Notes: a model not told the origin generated them from the letters alone. Positions 27,057 to 36,375 are shown, counted from the first letter of the stretch. The stretch: DNA of 64,000 nt from Lachnospiraceae bacterium (GCA_902363445.1 CABJAB010000001.1:434001-498000), one strand, 5' to 3'. Program-made: numbers and translations.

Positions 27057-28433
27057 TCACCGTACGCCCAGTCCTACAGGAAATTCAATCTCCGTATAGC
27101 CTTCCCGGCCAATCCTCTGAGCTTGCACCAGAACCGTATCTCCGGGATTTTTTCCCTCCAGATAGCTCTGGAGTTCTTTGACGGTCAGGACCTCCGTACC
27201 ATCCAGCCCGACGATCACATCTCCGCTCTGGATTCCTACATTGTAAGCCGGTCCCTCCAGAACCGCGTCCGACACATAAATCCCTCTCGGGACCTGATGC
27301 TTTTCACTGATCTCCGCAGTCACATCCTGTCCGACCACTCCCAGATATGCAAGCGGCACGCCGTTTGATAACCGTTCAATCGCTGTCTTAAGGTCCGAAA
27401 TCCCTATGGCTCCCGTATTAGTCCCCACTGTTTTGGATGTGATCATCCCGATGATCTGCCCGTCCAGATTCAGCACAAAACCGGTGGCCTGGGCGCTGGT
27501 GGACACATCTGTATATAGCATCCGCACCTCTGCGTCCTCCTTTTGAACACTGGGCCTGACATAGGTGATCATTCCATATGCTACGGAACCTACATAGTCC
27601 TTCGGACTGCCGGCCAGAATCACCGGCTGCCCAATCTTCGCGCCAAAAGAATTGCCCAGAGGCACCTGGCTGACCGCGCTTTTTGTGACCTCGTCCACGC
27701 TTCCCAAAGGAACGCAGACAATGGCGATCCCGGTCTTTCCATCCGCAGCCTTTACAAACGCAGAAACCTTCGTCCCATTGCAGAATGTCACCTCAACAGT
27801 CGTTTCATTTTCCGAGACCTGATAGCTGGTCAGGACCAGCATCTCCGAAGCCGTGACGTTCCATATCACGCCCGATGCCTTTCCTTCCGTTTCAATGGTA
27901 TTGTTAAACCAGTCTGTCTCCTGAGTCCTGGTCGTGACCGTCACGATCCCGGTATTCACCCCGGCAGCCGTCTGGCTCATGGCTTCATAGAGGTTCTCAT
28001 AGTCCTGTACGCTCCAGCGGTAGGACTCTACCGCAGATTCCACCACGTCTTTGATGTCTTCCTCTGTCTCCGTCTCTTCCGTGGTAGTCTCCGGCGGCTC
28101 CGTTTCAGCCGCGGCCGTAGTCTCCTCGTCTTTGGGTATATGGATAGCCGTCTCCGGCGGCTCCTTACTGAACCATTTCTCCGCATGGGGCCTGAGCCCA
28201 GCAAAAACCAGGCAGGAGACCACACCAAAAATAACCGCGCTCACCACCAGCACGGCAATCCTGTTGATCCACTTTCTGCGGCTCTCCGCCTTGTTCAGAA
28301 TCCTCTCCCGCACAAACATCGGCTCTGGTTCCTGCCCAGTCTCCCGCCTGTCCTCTTTTTCCCCCTCAGGGTACTTCGGAGCCTCATCTGAAGTCTCAAG
28401 ACCCTCTTGATTCCTATCGTTTAAATCTGCCAT
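27057..28433 (-). CDS. HtrA/DegP-like membrane protein with PDZ domain, protease triad lost
   Basis: 458 residues. An acidic cytoplasmic N terminus, one membrane helix (RIAVLVVSAVIFGVVSCLVFA), an external Thr/Glu linker, a trypsin-like fold and a C-terminal PDZ domain (GDVIVGLDGTEVLTVKELQSYL). The trypsin fold lacks all three catalytic positions. The usual TN-x-HVV reads TSYQVS, the DLAV aspartate region reads GKTGIAIV, and GNSGGP reads SAQATGF, so Ser is Ala. It is probably a regulatory or binding pseudo-protease at the cell envelope. The ATG at 28433 follows AAGGAGAG; an upstream in-frame ATG at 28460 lacks a site. It has its own promoter and is divergent from mutS2. Confidence 0.85.
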   Translation of the reverse strand: MADLNDRNQEGLETSDEAPKYPEGEKEDRRETGQEPEPMFVRERILNKAESRRKWINRIAVLVVSAVIFGVVSCLVFAGLRPHAEKWFSKEPPETAIHIPKDEETTAAAETEPPETTTEETETEEDIKDVVESAVESYRWSVQDYENLYEAMSQTAAGVNTGIVTVTTRTQETDWFNNTIETEGKASGVIWNVTASEMLVLTSYQVSENETTVEVTFCNGTKVSAFVKAADGKTGIAIVCVPLGSVDEVTKSAVSQVPLGNSFGAKIGQPVILAGSPKDYVGSVAYGMITYVRPSVQKEDAEVRMLYTDVSTSAQATGFVLNLDGQIIGMITSKTVGTNTGAIGISDLKTAIERLSNGVPLAYLGVVGQDVTAEISEKHQVPRGIYVSDAVLEGPAYNVGIQSGDVIVGLDGTEVLTVKELQSYLEGKNPGDTVLVQAQRIGREGYTEIEFPVGLGVR

Positions 28434-28484
28434 ACAAACTCTCCTTGACAACAGATACAAAGCCCAAATAGAAACACTGTTTCT

Positions 28485-28513
28485 ATTATAGATGATATCC
28501 CCTGCTTTTTGAA
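28485..28513 (-). promoter_or_regulatory. Sigma-A-like promoter of the HtrA-like gene
   Basis: On the minus strand TTCAAA, 17 nt, TATAAT. It lies about 50 nt upstream of the ATG at 28433. Confidence 0.65.
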
Positions 28514-28579
28514 GTGTTTTAACAAATTTTTTCCCAAATCACAAAAAGTTTGGTATACTAATAGCCGAGGAGAGTGCTT

Positions 28580-30982
28580 ATGAATCGAAAAGTTCTGCAT
28601 ACTTTGGAATTTGAAAAAATAATTGAGAAATTAACGGATTATGCTTCCACACCTTCCGGCAGAGAACTGTGCCGGACGCTGGAGCCCATGACCCATATCG
28701 ACGACGTCCGTCTGGCCCAGAAAGAGACCTCCGACGCAGTGTCCCGGGTCATTCACAACGGCCCTTTGTCTTTCTCCGGCGTCCATGATATCCGCGGCTC
28801 CCTGAAACGTCTTCAGATCGGAGGCGTCCTTGGCATGTCCGAGCTTCTTCATATCAGCAGCCTTTTATCCGCTGCAGCCAGGGTAAAATCCTTTGGAAGA
28901 AGCAATATGGAGGACGGCATTGCCGATTCCTTAACAGAAGCGTTCAGTCTGCTGGAGCCTCTGACTCCACTGAACCAGGAAATACAAAGGTGTATCCTGT
29001 CCGAGGAAGAAATGAGCGATGACGCCAGCTCCGGGCTGCGCCATGTTCGCCGCTCCATCCGGGTCACCGGAGAGCGTATCCACAGCCAGTTAAACACCCT
29101 TCTGAACGGAAACCGCGCCTATTTACAGGATGCCGTCATCACAACCCGCGACGGACGCTACTGTCTGCCGGTCAAGGCAGAATATAAAGCCCAGGTACCG
29201 GGAATGATACACGATCAGTCTTCTACCGGGTCCACCTATTTTATTGAACCCATGGCAGTCATCCGCCTGAACAACGAGCTACGGGAGCTGGAAGCCCAGG
29301 AACAGAAAGAAATAGAGGCGGTCCTGGCTGTTCTCAGCAGCTCCGCTGCGGAACAGGCCGTCTATCTGGAGTCTGATTACGAGCTTCTCGGACGTCTGGA
29401 TTTCATCTTTGCCAGAGCGGCCCTTTCTGCCCATTATAAATGTACGGAGCCGGTCTTCAACACAGAGGGATATCTTTATATCAAGGATGCCAGACATCCG
29501 CTCCTGGATCCCCGGACCGTAGTTCCGATCACCGCGGAGCTGGGAAAGGAATTTGACCTGCTGATAATCACCGGTCCCAATACCGGCGGCAAAACAGTTT
29601 CTCTGAAGACTGTGGGGCTCTTTACCCTGATGGGGCAGAGCGGTCTTCATATCCCTGCTTTTGAAGGCTCTCAGCTGGCGGTCTTTGACGAGGTATTCGC
29701 TGATATCGGTGATGAACAGAGCATTGAGCAGAGTCTCAGCACCTTTTCATCCCACATGACCAACATCGTTTCCATCCTGGAAAAAGCGGACAGCCGCTCA
29801 CTGGTCTTGTTTGATGAGCTGGGGGCGGGAACGGACCCCACGGAGGGAGCCGCGCTGGCAATCTCCATCCTCACATTCCTGCATAATATGAGGGTCCGGA
29901 CCATGGCCACGACCCATTACAGTGAGCTCAAGGTGTATGCGCTGTCCACAGACGGCGTGGAGAATGCCTGCTGCGAATTTGACGTGAACACCCTTCGTCC
30001 CACTTACCGTCTGCTGATCGGAATACCCGGAAAGAGCAACGCGTTTGCAATATCGAAAAAACTCGGCCTGCCCGATTACATCATAGAAGACGCCAGAAAA
30101 CGCATCGGCAGCGAAGACGCCGCCTTTGAAGATCTCCTTTCTGACCTAGAAAAGAACAGAGTGGAGCTGGAACGGGAACGGCTGGAGGTCAACAGCTATA
30201 AGGCGGAGATCGCCATGCTGAAGGAACAGCTGTCGAAAAAGCAGGACCGTCTGGACGAGAATCGGGAAAAAATCCTGGCCCGGGCCAACGAAGAGGCCCG
30301 GAAGATCCTGGCCGACGCCAAGGCATCCGCCGACGAGACCATCCGGAATATCAACCGGCTTTCCGCCAAATCCGGCGTGGGCAAGGAACTGGAAAAGGAA
30401 CGAAAGAAGCTTCGTGACCATCTGGATAAAGTAAACAGCAGTATGGCAGTAAAAGCACAGAAACCCAAAAAGGCCTACCGGCCGGAAGATTTCCGAGTAG
30501 GCGACGCCGTCCGCGTGCTGTCCATGAACCTGAACGGCACGGTCGGCGCCCTGCCCAATGCTAAAGGCGAGGTGACGGTCCAGATGGGTATCCTGCGGTC
30601 ACAGGTGAACATAAAGGACCTGGAGCTTCTGCAGGAAGACACCATATCCACCCCCATAGGGAATATGGGAAAAAAAGAGACTCAGAGAAACGGTCACTCC
30701 GGTTCTATCCGAATGTCCAAATCCTCCTCCGTCTCCCCGGAGATCAATCTGATCGGAAAAACGACCGACGAAGCTATCCCGGAATTGGATAAATATATTG
30801 ACGACGCTTATTTGGCTCATCTGCCCCAGGTGAGAGTGATCCACGGCCGGGGGACCGGCGCTCTGAAAAATGCCGTGCATCAATTTTTGAGGCGCTGCCG
30901 TCATGTATCCTCCTATCGCCTGGGGGATTTTGGGGAAGGCGGAACCGGTGTCACCATCGTACAGTTTTCTAATGACAAATAG
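28580..30982 (+). CDS. mutS2: MutS2 (RqcU-type) ATPase and endonuclease
   Basis: An 800-residue MutS family protein. The clamp and lever region precedes the ATPase with Walker A GPNTGGKTVSLKT, Walker B SLVLFDELGAGTDPTEGAA and the MATTHYSELK switch. A long coiled coil follows (about 520-640), then a KOW-like segment and a C-terminal Smr domain with VRVIHGRGTGALKNAV. In Bacillota MutS2 acts on collided ribosomes and suppresses recombination. The ATG at 28580 is 7 nt after GAGGAG; a GTG six bases upstream is less suitable. TATACT at 28553 may be the -10. It heads a run with two two-component systems (9 nt to the next gene). Confidence 0.93.
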   Translation: MNRKVLHTLEFEKIIEKLTDYASTPSGRELCRTLEPMTHIDDVRLAQKETSDAVSRVIHNGPLSFSGVHDIRGSLKRLQIGGVLGMSELLHISSLLSAAARVKSFGRSNMEDGIADSLTEAFSLLEPLTPLNQEIQRCILSEEEMSDDASSGLRHVRRSIRVTGERIHSQLNTLLNGNRAYLQDAVITTRDGRYCLPVKAEYKAQVPGMIHDQSSTGSTYFIEPMAVIRLNNELRELEAQEQKEIEAVLAVLSSSAAEQAVYLESDYELLGRLDFIFARAALSAHYKCTEPVFNTEGYLYIKDARHPLLDPRTVVPITAELGKEFDLLIITGPNTGGKTVSLKTVGLFTLMGQSGLHIPAFEGSQLAVFDEVFADIGDEQSIEQSLSTFSSHMTNIVSILEKADSRSLVLFDELGAGTDPTEGAALAISILTFLHNMRVRTMATTHYSELKVYALSTDGVENACCEFDVNTLRPTYRLLIGIPGKSNAFAISKKLGLPDYIIEDARKRIGSEDAAFEDLLSDLEKNRVELERERLEVNSYKAEIAMLKEQLSKKQDRLDENREKILARANEEARKILADAKASADETIRNINRLSAKSGVGKELEKERKKLRDHLDKVNSSMAVKAQKPKKAYRPEDFRVGDAVRVLSMNLNGTVGALPNAKGEVTVQMGILRSQVNIKDLELLQEDTISTPIGNMGKKETQRNGHSGSIRMSKSSSVSPEINLIGKTTDEAIPELDKYIDDAYLAHLPQVRVIHGRGTGALKNAVHQFLRRCRHVSSYRLGDFGEGGTGVTIVQFSNDK

Positions 30983-30991
30983 GAGGAAAAC

Positions 30992-31702
30992 ATGGCATCC
31001 AAACAGAAGATCCTGATAGTCGACGACGATGAAAACATTGCCGAGCTGATCTCTTTATATCTGCTTAAGGAATGTTACGAAACCCGGATAGTTCATGACG
31101 GAGAGTCTGCCCTCCAGGCCTTTCCGGCTTTTCAGCCGGATCTGATCCTCCTAGATCTGATGCTGCCCGGCATCGACGGGTATCAGGTCTGCAGGGAGCT
31201 GAGAAAAGACACGTCCGTTCCCATTATCATGCTGTCCGCCAAAGGAGAGGTCTTTGACAAAGTTCTGGGCCTGGAACTGGGCGCCGATGATTATATCATC
31301 AAGCCCTTTGATTCCAAAGAACTGGTGGCCAGAGTAAAAGCAGTCCTCCGCCGCACCGTCCCTGCTGTCCCCGCTTCCCTTCCGGTACCGGAACAGCAGG
31401 GGCAATATGTGGAGTTCCCTGATCTGATCGTGAATCTGACAAATTACTCTGTGATCTACATGGGACATTCCGTGGAAATGCCTCCGAAGGAGCTGGAGCT
31501 CCTTTACTTTCTTGCGTCTTCCCCCAACCAAGTCTTCACCAGGGAACAGCTTCTCGACCATATTTGGGGATATGAATACGTAGGCGATACCCGGACCGTG
31601 GACGTACACATCAAACGTCTCCGGGAAAAGATCAACGATCACCCGGCATGGCAGCTGTCCACTGTCTGGGGCATTGGATATAAATTCGAGGTAAAGAGAT
31701 GA
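30992..31702 (+). CDS. OmpR/PhoB-family response regulator
   Basis: 236 residues. The receiver has D10-D11-D12, phospho-acceptor D54 in LILLDLMLPG and the Lys in IIKPFD. The C-terminal winged helix carries EQLLDHIWGYEYVGDTRTVDVHIKRLREKI, the OmpR-type recognition region. Cognate kinase is the next gene, whose ATG overlaps this stop by 4 nt (ATGA). It follows mutS2 by 9 nt with its own AGGAGG. Target genes are unknown. Confidence 0.92.
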   Translation: MASKQKILIVDDDENIAELISLYLLKECYETRIVHDGESALQAFPAFQPDLILLDLMLPGIDGYQVCRELRKDTSVPIIMLSAKGEVFDKVLGLELGADDYIIKPFDSKELVARVKAVLRRTVPAVPASLPVPEQQGQYVEFPDLIVNLTNYSVIYMGHSVEMPPKELELLYFLASSPNQVFTREQLLDHIWGYEYVGDTRTVDVHIKRLREKINDHPAWQLSTVWGIGYKFEVKR

Positions 31703-33111
31703 GAGTCTCCCTGTATGTAAAGGTTTTATTCGGCTATTTGATCTTCGGTGTCCTTGGCTTCATTACGATTGCCTTTTTCTCATCCAATATGACGCTCCAG
31801 TATCTGGAGCGGGACCGGGCGGATCAGCTTTATAATGAAGCCAGCCTGATAGCCGGAAATTGCCGGCAGAAATATTCCGGCTCCAATATAAATTTTGATT
31901 CTCTTGGGCCCCAGCTTTCTTCCATAGGCTCTTATTTTGATGCCGACATCTGGATCGTGGAAAAGCAGGGGAAGATCGTCTACCGCAGCGACGGACTTCC
32001 CGTCGGCACTTCCATTGAGGGGTTCGATCCTTCAGAGCAGGGACGGGGCCGCTATGTCATCGGTCACTATTATGAATTATTCGAAGATTCCGTCCTCAGT
32101 GTCACGGCGCCCATTTCGGCTAATTTCAGCACCTATGGATACGTAGTTCTCCATCAGTCTGTATCCGGCATCTACGATGTGAGAGACAGGATCCTCAATA
32201 TCATCTACATTACTTTCCTGATAGTTTTCGCTATCTCCCTGGTGATCCTGTGGATATTTCGGATTTATATCTTCCAGCCCATCAAACAGATCACCACCGC
32301 GGCCAACGAATTCGCCTCTGGAAACCTCAAGTATAATCTGAAGCTCCATTCGGAGGATGAAATCGGATATCTGGCCGATACTCTGAATTATATGGCCCAT
32401 GAGCTCAATAATAAGGAAGAGGACCAGCGGAAATTCATATCCAACGTCTCCCACGACTTCCGTTCTCCTCTCACATCCATAAAGGGATATCTGGAGGCCA
32501 TGATCGACGGCACGATACCGCCTGAGCTCTACGAAAAATATATGAAGCTTGTCATATCCGAGGCGGACAGACTGACTAAGCTGACTTCCAGCACACTGGC
32601 TCTGCAGTCTTTGGATTCCATGGGAAATCTACTGGATATCACGGCCTTTGATATCAACCAGGTCATCCGGGATACGGTAGCGGCCTTTGAGGGAATCTGC
32701 AAGCCTAAGAATCTGAACTTCGACCTGATCTTTGCCGAGCGCCGCTTCTTTGTCCAGGCAGATATGGGAAAGATTCAGCAGGTCCTGTATAACCTGGTGG
32801 ACAACGCCATAAAGTTTTCCCGTCCCAATACAACCATATGGATTGAAACGTATGAACGCCATGAAAAGATATTTATTTCCGTAAAAGACAGCGGCGTCGG
32901 GATATCCAAGGACAGTCTGAAAAAGATCTGGAGCCGCTTCTATAAATCAGACGCTTCCCGCGGCAAAGATAAAAGCGGAACAGGGCTTGGCCTTTCCATC
33001 ACAAAAGAGATCATCACGGCGCACAATGAAAACATCGATGTGATCAGTACGGAAGGCATCGGAACGGAATTCATCTTCACGCTGCCAAAGGGCAGTCCTG
33101 TAAAATCATAG
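31699..33111 (+). CDS. Membrane sensor histidine kinase
   Basis: 470 residues. Two membrane helices (about 8-30 and 165-190) flank an extracytoplasmic sensor of ~130 residues. HAMP follows (QPIKQITTAANEFASGNL), then HisKA with the phosphorylated His in FISNVSHDFRSPLTSIKGYLE and HATPase with LYNLVDNAIKFS, KDSGVGIS and GTGLGLSI. The pairing with the preceding regulator is shown by the 4-nt overlap. The organisation resembles PhoR/WalK-type kinases without a PAS domain; the signal is unknown. Confidence 0.92.
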   Translation: MRVSLYVKVLFGYLIFGVLGFITIAFFSSNMTLQYLERDRADQLYNEASLIAGNCRQKYSGSNINFDSLGPQLSSIGSYFDADIWIVEKQGKIVYRSDGLPVGTSIEGFDPSEQGRGRYVIGHYYELFEDSVLSVTAPISANFSTYGYVVLHQSVSGIYDVRDRILNIIYITFLIVFAISLVILWIFRIYIFQPIKQITTAANEFASGNLKYNLKLHSEDEIGYLADTLNYMAHELNNKEEDQRKFISNVSHDFRSPLTSIKGYLEAMIDGTIPPELYEKYMKLVISEADRLTKLTSSTLALQSLDSMGNLLDITAFDINQVIRDTVAAFEGICKPKNLNFDLIFAERRFFVQADMGKIQQVLYNLVDNAIKFSRPNTTIWIETYERHEKIFISVKDSGVGISKDSLKKIWSRFYKSDASRGKDKSGTGLGLSITKEIITAHNENIDVISTEGIGTEFIFTLPKGSPVKS

Positions 33112-33134
33112 ACAGAAAGCCTGGAGGAAATGGC

Positions 33135-34274
33135 ATGAGCAAATTTGAATTATCACTTTCCGATTTTGTAAAAACCGCGGGGCTTCTGCTGGCCGCTTAT
33201 GCGGCCTGCCGGCTCCTTCAGCCTCTGACCGGCGCGGAAAACAATACTGCATTGGTCTTTGTTCTGGCCGTGGTCATCATTTCCCGTATAACAAAGGGAT
33301 ATCTATACGGGATTTTTGCTTCTCTGGTGAGTATGTTCTGCATCAACTATTTTTTCACTTACCCCTACTCCCAGCTCAATTTCAGCCTCAGCGGCTATCC
33401 GGTTTCTTTTCTGACCCTTTTTGCCGTATCCACCACGGTATGCGCCCTGACCGCACAAGCCAAGCGGCAGACAGAATTAGCGATCGACCGGGAAAAACAG
33501 GCCAAGGAACTTTTTGAAATGAATCAGAAGCTGGCAGAAGAACAGCAGGAGATCCGGATGGTGGCAGAGCAGGAAAAAATTCGGAACAATCTCCTGCGCG
33601 CCATTTCCCATGACCTCCGGACTCCCCTGACCTCCATATTCGGCTCCAGCTCCACTCTGCTGACCGATGCGACTGAGGTTCTAAGTGACAACGCAAAAAA
33701 ACTTCTGGCTGATATCCGGGACGATTCGGAATGGCTCATCCGGATGATCGAAAACCTGCTGATCGTGACAAAAATAAGCTCTTCTCCCACCGCTCTGAAA
33801 AAAACAGAAGAGGCGGCCGAGGAAATCGTGGCAGAAGCGGTCTCACAGACAAAAAAACGTTATCCCAAGCTGGAGGTGACCGCCCATGTACCGGATCAGC
33901 TCTTATTTGTCCCCATGGACCCGATACTCATCGAACAGGTCCTGATCAATCTTCTGGAGAACGCGATCCGCCATTCAGGCGATACCAGCCATATCCTTCT
34001 GAATGTGGAAAAAGACGGAGACTACGCCGTTTTCGCCGTTTCTGACAGAGGGCGCGGCCTTTCAGAAGAGGTCCTCAAAATGCTGGAAAAAGGAAAGCTC
34101 CAGTCACTGAACACGGGAGGCGATTCTACCCGCGGCATGGGCATAGGACTGTCCGTATGCCAAAGCATCGTTCAGGCCCACAACGGTTATTTTAAAGCAG
34201 AGAACTCCCGCTCCGGAGGGGCGGTGTTCCGGTTCGGCCTGCCACTTACGACACAAAAGGAGGAAACACCATGA
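33135..34274 (+). CDS. KdpD-like sensor histidine kinase, short form (DUF4118 type)
   Basis: 379 residues. Begins directly with the four-helix DUF4118 membrane module (GLLLAAYAACRLL, NTALVFVLAVVIISR, LYGIFASLVSMFCINYFFTYP, VSFLTLFAVSTTVCALTA). A coiled linker, HisKA (LLRAISHDLRTPLTSIFG) and HATPase (INLLENAIRHSG, SDRGRGLS, GMGIGLSVCQ) follow. It lacks the N-terminal KdpD sensor and USP domains of full-length KdpD. No kdpFABC genes lie in the window. It overlaps the next regulator gene by 4 nt. Potassium or envelope-related sensing is a family-based guess. Confidence 0.88.
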   Translation: MSKFELSLSDFVKTAGLLLAAYAACRLLQPLTGAENNTALVFVLAVVIISRITKGYLYGIFASLVSMFCINYFFTYPYSQLNFSLSGYPVSFLTLFAVSTTVCALTAQAKRQTELAIDREKQAKELFEMNQKLAEEQQEIRMVAEQEKIRNNLLRAISHDLRTPLTSIFGSSSTLLTDATEVLSDNAKKLLADIRDDSEWLIRMIENLLIVTKISSSPTALKKTEEAAEEIVAEAVSQTKKRYPKLEVTAHVPDQLLFVPMDPILIEQVLINLLENAIRHSGDTSHILLNVEKDGDYAVFAVSDRGRGLSEEVLKMLEKGKLQSLNTGGDSTRGMGIGLSVCQSIVQAHNGYFKAENSRSGGAVFRFGLPLTTQKEETP

Positions 34275-34975
34275 GCAGCAAACGAACAATTCTTGTCGTC
34301 GAAGACGAAGCGAGCATATGTAACTTTATAACTACGATTCTCCATTCAAACGGCTATACCGCCGTAGTGGCCGGCAGCGCCAGCCAGGCGAAAAGCATGA
34401 TCTCATCCTACTGCCCGGATCTGATCCTGCTGGACCTGGGACTTCCGGATATGGACGGCCTGGATTTTCTGTCTTCCATACGCCAGTGGTGTCATACTCC
34501 CATCATCGTCGTTTCCGCCAGGACTCATGAGTCTGAGAAAGTGCAAGCGCTGGATCTGGGCGCGGATGATTACATTACAAAGCCCTTCGGTATATCCGAA
34601 CTGACCGCCAGGATCCGGACTGCCCTGCGTCACGCGGACCAGGTGGTATCCTCATCGGGAGTACCGGCTGCCCAATTCAGCGCAGGCGATCTCATGGTGG
34701 ACTTGGACAAACGTCTCGTGACCGTGGCAGGAAAAGAGATCCATTTCACTCAGATTGAATTCAAGATCATAGCCCTTCTCTGCCAGCATGCCGGGAAGGT
34801 CTTGACTTATGACTATATCCTGAAACAGATCTGGGGACCCTACGCAGTAAACGACAATCAGATACTCCGGGTCAATATGGCCAATATCCGCCGGAAGCTG
34901 GAGGAGAATCCGGCCAGCCCCAAATATATACTGACCGAGCTTGGAGTCGGCTACCGGATGCTTGAAAACCAGTGA
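34271..34975 (+). CDS. KdpE-like OmpR-family response regulator
   Basis: 234 residues with receiver acidic residues in VVEDEAS, phospho-acceptor in LILLDLGLPDMDG and Lys in YITKPFG. The C-terminal winged helix contains TYDYILKQIWGPYAVNDNQILRVNMANIRRKLE, the KdpE-type recognition sequence. It is the partner of the preceding DUF4118 kinase, with a 4-nt overlap. Last gene of the plus-strand run; it ends 7 nt from the convergent LysM-GH18 gene, with no terminator between. Confidence 0.9.
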   Translation: MSSKRTILVVEDEASICNFITTILHSNGYTAVVAGSASQAKSMISSYCPDLILLDLGLPDMDGLDFLSSIRQWCHTPIIVVSARTHESEKVQALDLGADDYITKPFGISELTARIRTALRHADQVVSSSGVPAAQFSAGDLMVDLDKRLVTVAGKEIHFTQIEFKIIALLCQHAGKVLTYDYILKQIWGPYAVNDNQILRVNMANIRRKLEENPASPKYILTELGVGYRMLENQ

Positions 34976-34982
34976 CGGGCCA

Positions 34983-36107
34983 TTATCTTCCCATCAGGCT
35001 TTGCAGCAGCAGCCAATTGGCGCGGAAGGGCCGCATCAGATTCCAATATCCTACCCCCATCAGCCCATATGCGTCCGCCAATTCCAGCTTTGCCTCGATA
35101 CTCCGCACGTCTTCAAACCACACTTCATGCTGTATCCCATTTTCCCAATAGGTAAAATGGGGGCTTTGGGCCACATCGTCAAATTGTATCGCCGCGCCTT
35201 GGACCGCTGCTGTCTGTACAGCCTCCACATTCCCGATCACTCTTGCCTCGCTGGTTCCCCGGGTAAACGGAAGGGTCCAGTCATAGGCATAGTTGGGAAT
35301 TCCCATTATAATTTTACCGGCAGGTATCTCCTGCACGGCGTAGTCTACCACTTCCCTCACCTTATTCAGCGGAGCCACCGCCATGGGAGGGCCATAGGTG
35401 TACCCCCATTCGTATGTCATCAGAAACACATGGTCTGCATTCTGTCCCAGCAGCCGGTAATCCACTCCCTCATAGATCACTCCCGGCTGGTCAGCCGAGG
35501 TCTTTGGAGCCAAAGCCACAGATACGATGTATCCATTGGCATTCATCACGCTTCTCAGTTCTCCCACAAATTCTGCATATGCTTCTCTGTCCTGGGGCAA
35601 AATGTATTCAAAATCCACATCCACCCCTGCATACCCCCTGTCACGGACTGCCGTCAAAAGATTCTGGATCAGAGTATTCCGGATCGCCGCGTCCTGAACA
35701 ATGGTCTGTATCAAGTAATTATTGAATTTGCCGTCCGGCCCGAAGGGCGTCAGAACGAGCATCGGAGAAATGCCGTAATTCCACGCCAGCTCCACAAGCC
35801 ACAGATCGTCTGCCTGTGGATAGACCAAGGCGCCCTGCAGCGTGAACCCGAAGGAAAATACCAAAAGCTCATTGAGGAGCGGCAGGGATTCCTGCAGCAC
35901 CGTTCTTTCTACATAAGGGTACGCATAACCGGTTATATACATCGGACGGATTTTAACCGTATCTCCCGCCGCGATATATAACGCCTGGCCTTCTGCAAGA
36001 TGGCTCTGTCCATACAGCTGATTATCGTATTCAATCCGTTCTTCCGATACTCCGAACTCTTGTGAGATCCCATACAGAGTATCTCCCCTGGAAACCACAT
36101 ATATCAT
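34983..36107 (-). CDS. LysM domain GH18 glycoside hydrolase (YaaH/SleL-like)
   Basis: 374 residues. One N-terminal LysM repeat (YVVSRGDTLYGISQEFGVSEERI) precedes a GH18 barrel whose catalytic motif is GYAGVDVDFEYI, with the acid Glu. Such proteins are spore-coat or cortex-lytic N-acetylglucosaminidases; the family often has two LysM units, here one. No signal peptide is seen, as is usual for spore-coat-delivered SleL. It ends close to a convergent gene. Upstream lie direct repeats TTTTTAACGGATAT and a small-RNA candidate on the other strand. Confidence 0.87.
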   Translation of the reverse strand: MIYVVSRGDTLYGISQEFGVSEERIEYDNQLYGQSHLAEGQALYIAAGDTVKIRPMYITGYAYPYVERTVLQESLPLLNELLVFSFGFTLQGALVYPQADDLWLVELAWNYGISPMLVLTPFGPDGKFNNYLIQTIVQDAAIRNTLIQNLLTAVRDRGYAGVDVDFEYILPQDREAYAEFVGELRSVMNANGYIVSVALAPKTSADQPGVIYEGVDYRLLGQNADHVFLMTYEWGYTYGPPMAVAPLNKVREVVDYAVQEIPAGKIIMGIPNYAYDWTLPFTRGTSEARVIGNVEAVQTAAVQGAAIQFDDVAQSPHFTYWENGIQHEVWFEDVRSIEAKLELADAYGLMGVGYWNLMRPFRANWLLLQSLMGR

Positions 36108-36245
36108 ATATCCGACCTTTGATTCTGGTTTGTTTTATCATATGAAGAAAAAAACATAAGAAGAATAGCATTCGGATCTGCTTTCTTAACGGTTTTTTAA
36201 CGGATATCCCGTTTTTCATAGCGGCTTTTTAACGGATATTTATTA

Positions 36246-36372
36246 TATAATGATTATGAAGTTAAGACCACATGAATTGTGGTTACTGTCTAATTGCCCC
36301 TTTCGACCGTTTAACGGTCCAATTAGATTCCATAACTCAAAAGACCTGCATCCCCCCGGTGCAGGTCTTTTT
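36246..36372 (+). ncRNA. Candidate small RNA (~115 nt) with promoter -10 and terminator
   Basis: TATAAT at 36246-36251 is followed by a likely start near 36258. Hairpin 1 is ACCACA/TGTGGT (36267-36283). Hairpin 2 has outer stem TCTAATTG/CAATTAGA (36289-36296 with 36320-36327), an asymmetric C-rich bulge CCCCTTTC (36297-36304) and inner stem GACCG/CGGTC with loop TTTAA. Then comes a strong terminator ending in TTTTT (36339-36372). No open reading frame with a ribosome site is present. The CCCCTTTC bulge could pair with GAAAGGGG-type Shine-Dalgarno regions. No known RNA family was recognised. The -35 is weak, so activation may be needed. Confidence 0.55.
36339..36372. terminator. Bidirectional terminator (small RNA / trmL)
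   Basis: AAAGACCTGCA / TGCAGGTCTTT 11-bp stem, TTTTT on the plus side and a complementary T-run on the minus side, directly after the trmL stop. Confidence 0.85.
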
Positions 36373-36375
36373 CTG

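Noticed and set aside
33135..34975. Complete kdp potassium-transport locus
   Set aside because: No kdpF, A, B or C gene and a shortened KdpD.
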